Shown: in pieces, positions 38,401-49,655 of the stretch
How positions within the stretch are numbered: position 1 is the stretch's first letter
Layout of the letters: each line of letters starts with the position of its first letter
Assembly: GCF_051020955.1 (NCBI RefSeq)
Contig: NW_027476345.1
Location: 1-64,000 of the forward strand
DNA from: Megalopta genalis
Lineage: Eukaryota; Arthropoda; Insecta; Hymenoptera; Halictidae
Length of the DNA: 64,000 nucleotides
Reading direction: 5' to 3'
Program-made: the position numbers and the translations under genes
Notes under the pieces: model-generated
What the model saw: only the letters and a program-made list of their open reading frames with translations
Databases searched by the model: none
Told to the model about the DNA's origin: nothing

Positions 38401-41400
38401 GTGCCCTAGCCATGCTCCACGGAGTCGAGCGGCGACTCAAGGGCGACAGAAATCAGAGCAAAAATATTGCTGCAGGAGTTATGGTTGGGGGGTGCGGATT
38501 GGGACGCTCCGCTCCCGGACGAGCTCAACCAGACGTGGTGCGAACTCGTCGCCGAGTTACCGCTCTTAAGCGCCGCACGAGTGCCACGCTGGTTTGGCAT
38601 CTTTCAATCCCCGCGCAGGGGGGAGCAATACGAGTTGCACGGACCCGCGGACGCGTCTTCGCGCGCGCATGGTGCGGTGGTGTATCTGCTAGCGCGACCG
38701 TTCCCGAGCGAACCCTCGGGAACCCAGGTGACCCTCGTCGCCTCGCGGGCCAGGGTCGCTCCCGTCAACATGCTACAGATCTCTCGCGGCCCTTCGTCGA
38801 AGGAGGAATAGTCCCTCGGATTACAAGACGCCGATGCGGCGGGCGAGGATCTTGTGGCTCCGTTGGCTGCAGGGTGGCGCCTTCGCATCGGAGATACGCG
38901 CCGTCCGAAAATCCCAATTCGTCGGGCGATCGTCGCCCTTGCGACGGTTGAACCCATTTCTCGACGAGGCAGGATTGCTCCGCGTGGGGGGACGTCTAGA
39001 AAACTCGTCCCGCGCGTACGACGAGAAACACCCCATCCTCCTCCCGAAGCACCCAGTGGTGGATTTGCTGGTGGAGGCTGTGCACCTCACGGCCCTCCAC
39101 AGTGGACCCCAGCTCACCTTGAGCGTGCTGAGGAGGACGTATTGGCTTCTGGGCGCCCGAGATACGGTTAGAAGAGTGACCTGGAGGTGCGTAGCTTGCG
39201 CAAGGCATCGCGCATCTCCAGCGTCCCAACTCATGGGCACGTTGCCCTTATCGCGGGTAAACCCTTCGCGGCCCTTCTCGCACGTGGGCGTCGACTATGC
39301 GGGCCCCCTCTGGACCCGCATGGGGAAGGGCCGGGGTTATCGGGCCCAGAAGTCATACATCGGGGTGTTCGTGTGCTTCGCGACCCGCGCGATCCACCTC
39401 GAGCTGGTGAGCGACTGCACCACGGCGGGCTTCTTGGCTGCGCTGCGGAGGTTCGTCTCCCGTCGGGGTAGGCCCGCTGCCATTTATTCCGACAACGGAA
39501 CGAACTTTCGCGGTGCCGCACGGGAGCTCGCAGCGATGGTTCGGGCGGTCCGCGACTCAGCCGAGGTATCGGCCTTTCTCGGAGAGGCCGACATCGTGTG
39601 GCATTTCTCCCCACCCGGAGCTCCGCATTTCGGCGGTTTATGGGAAGCGGGGGTTAAGGCAGTAAAACGCCACTTAGCACGGGTGGTTGGCCAGCACACC
39701 CTCACCTTTGAGGAGATGTGCACCCTATTGTGCACAGTCGAGGCATGCCTTAATTCCCGCCCCCTAACACCGATGTCGAGCGATCCGACGGACTACGCGG
39801 CCCTTACACCGGGGCATTTCTTGACGGGGGCACCCTTGCTTACGCTTCCGGGAGAACGTTCGCCGGACACCGCCGCCTCCCCCTTGTCCCGATGGCAAGG
39901 GGTCGAAACCATGCGTGCCAATTTTTGGAAACAATGGAACCACGAGTATCTCCACACGCTGCAGGAGCGCAGCAAATGGTGGCGTGCCGAGAGGAACCTG
40001 CAGGTGGGAGATCTCGTGGTTCTTCGCGACGCGAATTGCCCACCGGCGTGTTGGCGTCTCGCACGCGTGCAGACGCTGCACCCCGGTGAGGACGGCCGAG
40101 TTCGAGTCGTAACCATTCGCACCGCCGGCGGATGTTACACTCGGCCGATCACGCAGCTCGTACGCTTGCCGGTGGACATGCCCGCTGGACCCTCCTCAGG
40201 ACCGGAGCAGTAGCGAGGGAAGGCGAGCGTACATGGCGGGCGGAGCGTGCTCGCCATTTAGTCAATAAGATCAGCGGAGCTGAGGCGGGCGGTATGTTTC
40301 GGCCGAATCGCGGACCGCGGGTCAACGCACGCTCGACTTTCGATGTACGCCGTCTCGCCGTTTTTGTCGAATAAACGGCGAGGCGGCAAGACAATAACAC
40401 GATCGACGTGCGTTGGCCCGACCGTCAAACGCTCGCCTCGGCCGAATGTATACATGCAGCGTTTTTGCCTTAGGAGGCAATGACCGGCTTTCGACACCTG
40501 ACGATGCGTCACCTTGAGCATCGGCCAGGTGTCTATATATACTGCCGCAAATGTGATAACGGCGAAATTCTCCGAGATTCTCCAAGATATCGATATAGCG
40601 AACAGACAGTTTAATTTAGCGCCCCTTGCGCCGATACGAAGCCGTGCTTCAATTTTTATAGTCCAGTCGTAGCCGTGCTACACTGCATACGCCGAACGGA
40701 GCCGTGCTCCAAAAGCTTGTAAATCAAAGGACGGTGGAGTCCAAAACAATAAATCGCGTGTCGTCTCCTCCCGAATTCCGGCGTTTTAATTATGTGCCGT
40801 GCGCAACAATGCATTAGGATCAACAGAATTAATAAAAAATTCATGATGTCATTCAAAAAGTGATATGGTTAATAGACTCATCTAATAATTTGGAGATAAA
40901 CAAAATTAAAATACAGGCTCGATAAATTATTTAACGACTAACTGAATTAATATATGCATTCTCATTAATATAATGCATTCTCTGTTACCGTATTTAACCA
41001 ATAGATGAAATAATTTTCAAATCCATTAAATTATTCTCACAAATACAATTAAGTAATTTGGCGATCAACCGAACCAATATACAAATTTACAAAATAATAT
41101 ATATATGTAATAAGAACGAAATATTCGCTTTTCGTTACAGAGATCGAGAAATGGAGCGAATAACGAGGCGTCCGCTGCGATGGACGAAATACATGAACAG
41201 CTCGCAGTACGGTTTCTTGTAAAGAGATCGAAAAGCTACACGATCGGCAAACACCCGTCGTCAAGAAGACAGAGACAATCGAGTAGGGTTGCGAGGACTG
41301 TTGCGAGGACGATTGCGAGTTCCATTCCGAGTTTGTCTGCCAGTTCGATTGCCAGATTGATTTCGAGTCCAATTGCGAATTCGATTGCGAGTTCGAGTTC

Positions 41401-41614
41401 GACTGTAAGTTCGACTGCGAGTCCATCTTCGAATTCGACCGCACAAGAATCTCTGCAATATTTACGCTTGGCGCCAAGAACAGGGCACAGAACCCTAGCG
41501 GAACCGCAGTTCAAGGAACCGCTAACTTATCAATGTTATTATTGCCCGAAATACTTTCTGCACAAAATGGTCTATAGACAGCACGCAATTTGCCATATTC
41601 GGAAGCTCCACTGA
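35500..41614 (+). CDS. predicted single C2H2 zinc-finger protein, unit 4 copy (intron holds BEL/Pao element)
   Basis: Exon 1 at 35500-35550 and exon 2 at 41141-41614 are unaltered. The intron 35551-41140 is 5590 bp, exactly the usual 476 plus the 5114 bp of the inserted element and target duplication. The insertion is in the same orientation as the gene, so its LTR promoter and polyadenylation signal could start or stop transcripts here. Coding potential is intact, but normal splicing of this copy is doubtful. Confidence 0.45.
35695..35699. repeat. target site duplication ATGCA, left
   Basis: ATGCA directly precedes the 5' LTR and recurs at 40809-40813 after the 3' LTR. Units without the insertion have it once. 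Confidence 0.9.
35754..35792. repeat. 15-bp inverted repeat in U3 of the LTR
   Basis: Arms at 35754-35768 and 35778-35792 with a 9-base loop; one pair is T-G, which would still pair in RNA. The same structure is at 40349-40387 in the 3' LTR. Confidence 0.8.
35898..35938. promoter_or_regulatory. nested inverted repeat directly upstream of the LTR TATA box
   Basis: GACACCTG at 35898-35905 pairs with CAGGTGTC at 35931-35938. Inside it CGATGC at 35907-35912 pairs with GCATCG at 35923-35928. The outer arm abuts TATATATA. The same structure is at 40493-40533. It could be a regulatory binding site or form a cruciform; that is inference. Confidence 0.7.
36043..36115 (+). repeat. three tandem mini-hairpins in the LTR
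   Basis: GAAGC-CGT-GCTTC at 36043-36055, GTAGC-CGT-GCTAC at 36074-36086 and GGAGC-CGT-GCTCC at 36103-36115, spaced about 30 bp apart. The second base changes A, T, G while its partner changes T, A, C, so pairing is kept. They lie between the LTR TATA box and AATAAA, so they would be in the RNA. Repeated at 40638, 40669 and 40698 in the 3' LTR. Confidence 0.8.
36218..36234 (+). promoter_or_regulatory. primer binding site, tRNA-Tyr type
   Basis: TGGTCCTTCGAGCCGGA starts 4 bp after the 5' LTR. Its reverse complement, TCCGGCTCGAAGGACCA, matches the 3' end of animal tRNA-Tyr as I remember it, including the added CCA. Confidence 0.8.
36333..38951 (+). pseudogene. BEL/Pao Gag-protease polyprotein, truncated before reverse transcriptase
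   Basis: Starts at an ATG 119 bp after the 5' LTR. Residues 1-95 or so are a charged helical N-terminus. About 125-305 is a DUF1759-type Gag domain (LPRFAGCYTEWPSF, EYRAGSF). Zinc knuckles follow at about 336-348 (C-x2-C-x3-H-x4-C) and 368-401 (C-x2-C-x4-H-x4-C, then a Cys/His cluster). The aspartic protease (DUF1758) has its catalytic Asp in ALLDQGS at about 467 and the usual LLIGADRYG and FGWVVSG segments. The family-typical stretch before the polymerase ends near residue 702 (about 38,440). Beyond that the frame is out of register and reads nonsense to 38,951. The reverse transcriptase is absent, apparently by deletion. Gag would assemble particles and the protease would cut the polyprotein, but the product is incomplete. 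Confidence 0.85.
38467..38811 (+). pseudogene. BEL/Pao post-RT fragment (peptidase A17 / start of RNase H)
   Basis: In a different frame from the Gag-protease ORF and without an ATG start. The segments LQELWLGGADWD, VPRWFG, HGPADASSRAHGAVVYL and VTLVASRARVAPV match the part of BEL/Pao Pol that follows the polymerase and begins RNase H. The frame ends after about 114 codons, where the remaining RNase H part is missing. It follows directly on the reverse transcriptase deletion near 38,440-38,467. Confidence 0.75.
38834..40213 (+). pseudogene. BEL/Pao integrase and C-terminal domain, open but detached
   Basis: 459 codons in a third frame. The ATG at 38834 is probably chance, since integrase is normally part of the Pol polyprotein. 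Zinc-binding domain: H84, H89, C119, C122. Catalytic core: D154 (VDYAGPL), D220 (YSDNGTNF) and E271 (GLWEAGVKA), all present with 50 residues between the last two. The C-terminal DUF5641-type region starts near 363 (FWKQWNHEYL, ERSKWW). It ends 81 bp before the 3' LTR. Integrase would join the DNA copy to the genome. The domain looks intact but is not in frame with Gag-protease. Confidence 0.85.
40295..40808 (+). repeat. 3' LTR of BEL/Pao element
   Basis: Same 514 bp as the 5' LTR at an offset of 4595, with differences only at 40652 and 40792. It is preceded by a short purine-rich run at 40282-40292 (GAGGCGGGCGG) that may be the polypurine tract, though it is interrupted by C. Confidence 0.95.
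40809..40813. repeat. target site duplication ATGCA, right
   Basis: Second copy of the 5-bp target duplication, followed by TTAGGATC as in uninserted units. Confidence 0.9.
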
Positions 41615-42858
41615 TATACGAAATACAAGAAGGGATACAAATCGATAATAGAAAAGAGAAGACACGAATTTTTTTCGATCGCGTCGCATAAAACAATCGG
41701 CTCTTTTCAGGGCCATACATATTAACCCCGGAAAGTACGTCCATAAATATTATTGATAAGTGATCAGTGTTTAGTGACCATGTAGTGAAAGTAAACGTTG
41801 AAATTGCCTGCCCGGAGACATTCTTCTCTTCGTCACCGTCGGCTACAGATCAGCTGCGCAGTTCATCAAAAATTGTACGAGGTCAATGCACTATCCTCCT
41901 GCACCCATTTCCGTGCATGAAGTGGATTTACAACTAAATGGGTGAGTTTTTTATTAATTATATTCTTCATATACAAATTACATACGCCTTTTAACGCGAA
42001 TATTTATTATTAAATAAGCTTTGCGAATCATTCGTTGAACTGTGTTCGGAAACGGTATTATTTAAATTAAAATATCATTTACGTACCTTGTTAAACTTCA
42101 CTGTACACCTTGCTTAAAAATTTCGTATCTTACACACGAGGTGTCATGCACACTAGAAAATTAAAACGGCCGTCACGGTTAAATTACTTATTATTTTGAA
42201 TTCGAAAAATTAGTAAATATTCTTCAGACATTCTGAAGTAAGAATAAATAGCGTTCTTCTTAAAATTATCACTGTAATGTAATAAAATTAAATTCGGAAG
42301 TTCACGCACCGTGACTTGTTCATTGATGCGAAAGCAGCACTTCACCTCTCATTGGTCAGTGTTTATCGTTAATAACTCGTAAACAAAGCCGCGGATTGTA
42401 TTTTCGCAAAGGAAAAAGTTACTTCAAATGACCTTAGCTATCCCTCATTTTCTGCTGTTAAAATAATTGTGGAACGCCCTGTACATATATATATATATGT
42501 AATGGAAATTACTTTTCTTAGACATCAAATTATAAAAACATATCAATCGTAATCAAATAAAGTTTTCATTTAATCTCAAAACAAAACATATTTCAATGCT
42601 TTCTATAAATACTATAGAAATTGAAAGAGTATCAACTTCAGTTTTTTAAAATAGAACTTCTTTATTCGTCTCCTAATACTTGCCATCGATGAAAAATATG
42701 TTTATTTTGCAAAAAAATCTACTATTCCAATGTAATGTGAGATGTTGCATTGAAAATGAACTTCACGCGTTCAGTCTGCAGGGGAAATTGTGAAAGCGGC
42801 TACCTGATTGGGTTTGCGGAAATATGTCTAGTCTCAGCCCCTGACTTTTGCTGCTTAA

Positions 42859-44643
42859 CCTCTTAAATCTGCGATTTGCGTTCGAGAATTTCGGGCCGGA
42901 AACGTAAACAAGCTCGCGCAGCCTTCGAGCCATTCGCACGACTTGTACAATACGCTGATCGGGCCAATCGTAAATATTACGGGCATCGCTCGTGGTACGA
43001 CGGTCGCGGTTTGTAATTTGCCCCATCACAAATAGCACAGACAAGGTTCGTGATGCGTTCTTATTATCTCTTCGTATCGTGATCAGTTTCAAGTTATTCT
43101 TGATCACATTCGCACATCGAAATTTATCTTCATAAATTCTAGAGAAGCATCCCCACAAGATGTTTTCAAGAAAAAGATTTCGTGATGAGAGCAGTGAGAT
43201 TTGTGCTAATAATTTTGCTAACGAAAGTGACAGTAGTGACAATATATGTTCTGTTCGAAGAAAATGCATGCGATTAGATATTGATGATACTTCTGACGAC
43301 GATCAACTACCAGAGCCCTGGCTTTGGAGAGGAATAAGAAATAGTCCAAAAATCTGAGACTATACGATGACTGCTAGCCTAAGAGAGGCAGCCTCACTCT
43401 GACTTAGGAGGAAGTAGAAGAGAATTAGATATATTTAATCTAATATTTATTTGATGACATATTCTGGCAAAATATTGTAACCGAAACTAACCGGTATGCA
43501 GATCAAATACGAGTGAATCCATGCAGAACAGGAGAAATCGACGACACTTGATTTCCTGTAGATTCTAACGAAATCAAAAGATATTTTGCATTGTCCATAA
43601 TAACTGCACAGGTAAAAAAACCAGAAAAACAAATGAATTGGTCGAAGAGGGCTGTTATTGAAAGGCCGATGAAATGCCTTTGAAAAGATATCTGCAAATT
43701 ACAAGGTGTTTGCATTTCGCAAACAATAATCTGTTTGTCAATACAGATAAATTGAGCAAGATTAAACCTGTGATCAATTATTTGAACAAAAACTTTAAAG
43801 AAGTATATATAATGAAAGAGAAGACAATGCTATTGATGAATCGCTCATGAAATTGTAGGGGCGCTTATCTTATAGGCAATTTAACCCGTCATAAAAGGCT
43901 GACTCATCGAAATGACTACACAAGGATCCAATCGTACTCCAAAACCACATTGTATTACAGAGTACAACAAGGGAATGAATGGAATTGATCTCCAAGACCA
44001 AATATTAGCAAGCTTTCCAGTAGTGAGGAAATACATGAAAGGAAGTAAAAAAAATATTTTTATCTGCTGGTCTAATTAATTCCTACATTTTATGCAACGA
44101 AATAAATAACGGGTGGAAACAATGTTACGTTGACTATAGGATCAACATAGCCGAATCACTATTGAAGAATATGCCAAAACCGAATTATAGAGAACGAGGA
44201 CAATTATCTTCCGGAGATATGCCAGAAAGACTGCACTCGAAGTATTGGGCTCATTCTCCAAAACATATTGACCCAGCAGCATCAAAATTAAGGCCGTCAA
44301 AACCTTGTAGGGTTTGCCAAAAAAATAAAAAACGTATAGAAACAACGTGGGAGTGTAAGAAGTGAAAAGTTCCCTTACATCTACCAGAATGATTCGAATT
44401 GTCTCACACTATTGCAGATTATTAATTTTGTATTACTGATTTTCGTGTAAATAAACTTTTTGTAGTACTTGCATCTACCACAATTATTGCATCAGGCTGT
44501 AATTACTTATCAAATATTTTTAATTTTAAAAGGGCGCCGCCGCTAATATTTATATTTGGCCCGATCATCGTACTACGGGCTATGCCCGTAATATTCACTT
44601 TTGGCCCGATCAGCGTACTACGGGCTATGCCCGTAGTTGTCGT
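42859..44643 (+). pseudogene. piggyBac-like element remnant, unit 5
   Basis: TTAA flanks at 42855-42858 and 44644-44647. It has the same lesions as unit 4; open pieces are 43160-43357 and 44162-44365. Confidence 0.8.
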
Positions 44644-47600
44644 TTAACAATTTGAGCGCCACGCTGATTTTTAAGGAAGTCCCCGCCAGGCCACGCGCGC
44701 CGCTTAAAAGCGCTGAAATTGTAGAGCCAATGTTTCTTATCGCAGTAGAAGATAGTTTACGTTAAGAACGTGATCCTTATAAGCATTCATTCAACACGTT
44801 GGACGCCAAGTCTGTTTTGTTCTCTTTACCGTTTGACCCGCTAGATAAGATTTTATCGAAATGGATTCGTGGCCGGCATTACTTTTACGACAAACCAGTT
44901 CATTGCAGTACTTGGTCCTGTGCAGACAAAAATTTTCTTTAACCCTAAGCGTCAAAATGCCAGTCCGAGAGTGTGTGTGAAAGACGGTCTAAAAAACAAC
45001 AACACAAACTCCAAAGAAAACCGGGAAAAGGCTCTGTAGTACGAAAATATTGTTAATTATGTTATGATAAAAATGTAACAAAACATGGTAGAGTAATGGC
45101 CAGGAGAAAGACTAAGCGAGGTGTCACATTTTGTAATACCCGTAAAGGAGATCGGTTATTATGTTTACCGTGTTTGAATGAAATCCATTAATCCTGTAAT
45201 GAGTCAAAATTATGTAAATTTGAAATAATTTTTCTGTAAATCCATAAAACAGTGTAAATTTTATAGTTCTATATCATGTTACACGATGTCAGCCAGTGGT
45301 GGTTGACGCGGCCTAAACGGAAAGTCTAGTGTCAGCCACCGATGGCTGACGTGGCGCTCAACGTATTAAGGGGGGATAAAAGGGACGGTTGGGTCCACCT
45401 GATGGCCTGCCATTGGCTAACTGAAACGAGATTCTAACGCAGTAGCTTCAGATTTTTATAAAAGCAACTTGCTTCGTCTTCTACCTCTCATTTTGATCCT
45501 GCTTGCCACAGAAAATCTGCGTTGCGTCGACGAGTCTGAACAGCTAGTATAGCTAGAAGGAATTGCTATAGTGTCTTCGAAGTGACAGTTTCCGTGCAAC
45601 TAGAAGGAATTCTTACAGTGATTTTTACGATGATTCGCTCTATTACCGATCTTGCCAAGGATTGCGCTCCTTCGAATGAGGTAATTAATTTTTGACCTTT
45701 TAATTTCGCAAGTTCGCCGTAGTTTCAGGATCATACAATTATGTTGTCCAAATTTGTATATTGTAACTGGTTTATAAAATTGATTGCCATTTTTTATAGA
45801 ATCTTAAATGACTAACGTCAGAGAATGCATTAGGATCAACAGAATTAATAAAAAATTCATGATGTCATTCAAAAAGTGATATGGTTAATAGACTCATCTA
45901 ATAATTTGGAGATAAACAAAATTAAAATACAGGCTCGATAAATTATTTAACGACTAACTGAATTAATATATGCATTCTCATTAATATAATGCATTCTCTG
46001 TTACCGTATTTAACCAATAGATGAAATAATTTTCAAATCCATTAAATTATTCTCACAAATACAATTAAGTAATTTGGCGATCAACCGAACCAATATACAA
46101 ATTTACAAAATAATATATATATGTAATAAGAACGAAATATTCGCTTTTCGTTACAGAGATCGAGAAATGGAGCGAATAACGAGGCGTCCGCTGCGATGGA
46201 CGAAATACATGAACAGCTCGCAGTACGGTTTCTTGTAAAGAGATCGAAAAGCTACACGATCGGCAAACACCCGTCGTCAAGAAGACAGAGACAATCGAGT
46301 AGGGTTGCGAGGACTGTTGCGAGGACGATTGCGAGTTCCATTCCGAGTTTGTCTGCCAGTTCGATTGCCAGATTGATTTCGAGTCCAATTGCGAATTCGA
46401 TTGCGAGTTCGAGTTCGACTGTAAGTTCGACTGCGAGTCCATCTTCGAATTCGACCGCACAAGAATCTCTGCAATATTTACGCTTGGCGCCAAGAACAGG
46501 GCACAGAACCCTAGCGGAACCGCAGTTCAAGGAACCGCTAACTTATCAATGTTATTATTGCCCGAAATACTTTCTGCACAAAATGGTCTATAGACAGCAC
46601 GCAATTTGCCATATTCGGAAGCTCCACTGATATACGAAATACAAGAAGGGATACAAATCGATAATAGAAAAGAGAAGACACGAATTTTTTTCGATCGCGT
46701 CGCATAAAACAATCGGCTCTTTTCAGGGCCATACATATTAACCCCGGAAAGTACGTCCATAAATATTATTGATAAGTGATCAGTGTTTAGTGACCATGTA
46801 GTGAAAGTAAACGTTGAAATTGCCTGCCCGGAGACATTCTTCTCTTCGTCACCGTCGGCTACAGATCAGCTGCGCAGTTCATCAAAAATTGTACGAGGTC
46901 AATGCACTATCCTCCTGCACCCATTTCCGTGCATGAAGTGGATTTACAACTAAATGGGTGAGTTTTTTATTAATTATATTCTTCATATACAAATTACATA
47001 CGCCTTTTAACGCGAATATTTATTATTAAATTAGCTTTGCGAATCATTCGTTGAACTGTGTTCGGAAACGGTATTATTTAAATTAAAATATCATTTACGT
47101 ACCTTGTTAAACTTCACTGTACACATTGCTTAAAAATTTCGTATCTTACACACGAGGTGTCATGCACACTAGAAAATTAAAACGGCCGTCACGGTTAAAT
47201 TACTTATTATTTTGAATTCGAAAAATTAGTAAATATTCTTCAGACATTCTGAAGTAAGAATAAATAGCGTTCTTCTTAAAATTATCACTGTAATGTAATA
47301 AAATTAAATTCGGAAGTTCACGCACCGTGACTTGTTCATTGATGCGAAAGCAGCACTTCACCTCTCATTGGTCAGTGTTTATCGTTAATAACTCGTAAAC
47401 AAAGCCGCGGATTGTATTTTCGCAAAGGAAAAAGTTACTTCAAATGACCTTAGCTATCCCTCATTTTCTGCTGTTAAAATAATTGTGGAACGCCCTGTAC
47501 ATATATATATATAATGGAAATTACTTTTCTTAGACATCAAATTATAAAAACATATCAATCGTAATCAAATAAAGTTTTCATTTAATCTCAAAACAAAACA

Positions 47601-48110
47601 TATTTCAATGCTTTCTATAAATACTATAGAAATTGAAAGAGTATCAACTTCAGTTTTTTAAAATAGAACTTCTTTATTCGTCTCCTAATACTTGCCATCG
47701 ATGAAAAATATGTTTATTTTGCAAAAAAATCTACTATTCCAATGTAATGTGAGATGTTGCATTGAAAATGAACTTCACGCGTTCAGTCTGCAGGGGAAAT
47801 TGTGAAAGCGGCTACCTGATTGGGTTTGCGGAAATATGTCTAGTCTCAGCCCCTGACTTTTGCTGCTTAACCTCTTAAATCTGCGATTTACGTTCGAGAA
47901 TTTCGGGCCGGAAACGTAAACAAGCTCGCGCAGCCTTCGAGCCATTCGCACGACTTGTACAATACGCTGATCGGGCCAATCGTAAATATTACGGGCATCG
48001 CTCGTGGTACGACGGTCGCGGTTGGTAATTTGCCCCATCACAAATAGCACAGACAAGGTTCGTGATGCGTTCTTATTATCTCTTCGTATCGTGATCAGTT
48101 TCAAGTTATT
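43099..48110 (+). repeat. macrosatellite unit 5
   Basis: Complete unit of 5012 bp. It has the ACTTGATTTCC variant near 43,547, as in units 4 and 7, and gains the TACACATTGC variant near 47,120 that units 6 and 7 also have. Confidence 0.95.
45630..46630 (+). CDS. predicted single C2H2 zinc-finger protein, unit 5 copy
   Basis: Exon 1 at 45630-45680, intron 45681-46156, exon 2 at 46157-46630. The exon 2 protein is identical to that of unit 3. Splice sites, TATA (45457) and paired palindromes are intact. Confidence 0.55.
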
Positions 48111-49655
48111 CTTGATCACATTCGCACATCGAAATTTATCTTCATAAATTCTAGAGAAGCATCCCCACAAGATGTTTTCAAGAAAAAGATTTCGTGATGA
48201 GAGCAGTGAGATTTGTGCTAATAATTTTGCTAACGAAAGTGACAGTAGTGACAATATATGTTCTGTTCGAAGAAAATGCATGCGATTAGATATTGATGAT
48301 ACTTCTGACGACGATCAACTACCAGAGCCCTGGCTTTGGAGAGGAATAAGAAATAGTCCAAAAATCTGAGACTATACGATGACTGCTAGCCTAAGAGAGG
48401 CAGCCTCACTCTGACTTAGGAGGAAGTAGAAGAGAATTAGATATATTTAATCTAATATTTATTTGATGACATATTCTGGCAAAATATTGTAACCGAAACT
48501 AACCGGTATGCAGATCAAATACGAGTGAATCCATGCAGAACAGGAGAAATCGACGACACTTGGTTTCCTGTAGATTCGAACGAAATCAAAAGATATTTTG
48601 CATTGTCCATAATAACTGCACAGGTAAAAAAACCAGAAAAACAAATGAATTGGTCGAAGAGGGCTGTTATTGAAAGGCCGATGAAATGCCTTTGAAAAGA
48701 TATCTGCAAATTACAAGGTGTTTGCATTTCGCAAACAATAATCTGTTTGTCAATACAGATAAATTGAGCAAGATTAAACCTGTGATCAATTATTTGAACA
48801 AAAACTTTAAAGAAGTATATATAATGAAAGAGAAGACAATGCTATTGATGAATCGCTCATGAAATTGTAGGGGCGCTTATCTTATAGGCAATTTAACCCG
48901 TCATAAAAGGCTGACTCATCGAAATGACTACACAAGGATCCAATCGTACTCCAAAACCACATTGTATTACAGAGTACAACAAGGGAATGAATGGAATTGA
49001 TCTCCAAGACCAAATATTAGCAAGCTTTCCAGTAGTGAGGAAATACATGAAAGGAAGTAAAAAAAATATTTTTATCTGCTGGTCTAATTAATTCCTACAT
49101 TTTATGCAACGAAATAAATAACGGGTGGAAACAATGTTACGTTGACTATAGGATCAACATAGCCGAATCACTATTGAAGAATATGCCAAAACCGAATTAT
49201 AGAGAACGAGGACAATTATCTTCCGGAGATATGCCAGAAAGACTGCACTCGAAGTATTGGGCTCATTCTCCAAAACATATTGACCCAGCAGCATCAAAAT
49301 TAAGGCCGTCAAAACCTTGTAGGGTTTGCCAAAAAAATAAAAAACGTATAGAAACAACGTGGGAGTGTAAGAAGTGAAAAGTTCCCTTACATCTACCAGA
49401 ATGATTCGAATTGTCTCACACTATTGCAGATTATTAATTTTGTATTACTGATTTTCGTGTAAATAAACTTTTTGTAGTACTTGCATCTACCACAATTATT
49501 GCATCAGGCTGTAATTACTTATCAAATATTTTTAATTTTAAAAGGGCGCCGCCGCTAATATTTATATTTGGCCCGATCATCGTACTACGGGCTATGCCCG
49601 TAATATTCACTTTTGGCCCGATCAGCGTACTACGGGCTATGCCCGTAGTTGTCGT
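47871..49655 (+). pseudogene. piggyBac-like element remnant, unit 6
   Basis: TTAA flanks at 47867-47870 and 49656-49659. It has the unit 4-8 lesions; open pieces are 48172-48369 and 49174-49377. It differs from unit 5 at the GGTTTCC and TTCGAACG positions near 48,561-48,580. Confidence 0.8.

Larger units (their letters stand above)
35700..40808 (+). mobile_element. BEL/Pao LTR retrotransposon, internally deleted
   Basis: 5109-bp element with two 514-bp LTRs, a tRNA-type primer binding site, Gag, protease and integrase coding stretches in the BEL/Pao order (protease before integrase, no envelope), and the 5-bp target duplication ATGCA on both sides. The internal region is only 4081 bp. The reverse transcriptase and part of RNase H are missing, so the element is non-autonomous. 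The undisturbed target sequence GAGAATGCATTAGG is present in other units, which confirms the insertion point. GC content is far above that of the surrounding unit. Confidence 0.95.
32969..43098 (+). repeat. macrosatellite unit 4, with BEL/Pao insertion
   Basis: Without the inserted element and one copy of its target duplication, the unit is 5016 bp. It is the first of the near-identical group (units 4-8) and carries all their shared piggyBac lesions. Confidence 0.95.

Noticed and set aside
38456..38951. Last 160 or so codons of the Gag-protease ORF
   Set aside because: After the deletion joint the frame is out of register with the element's Pol; the real family similarity continues in other frames.
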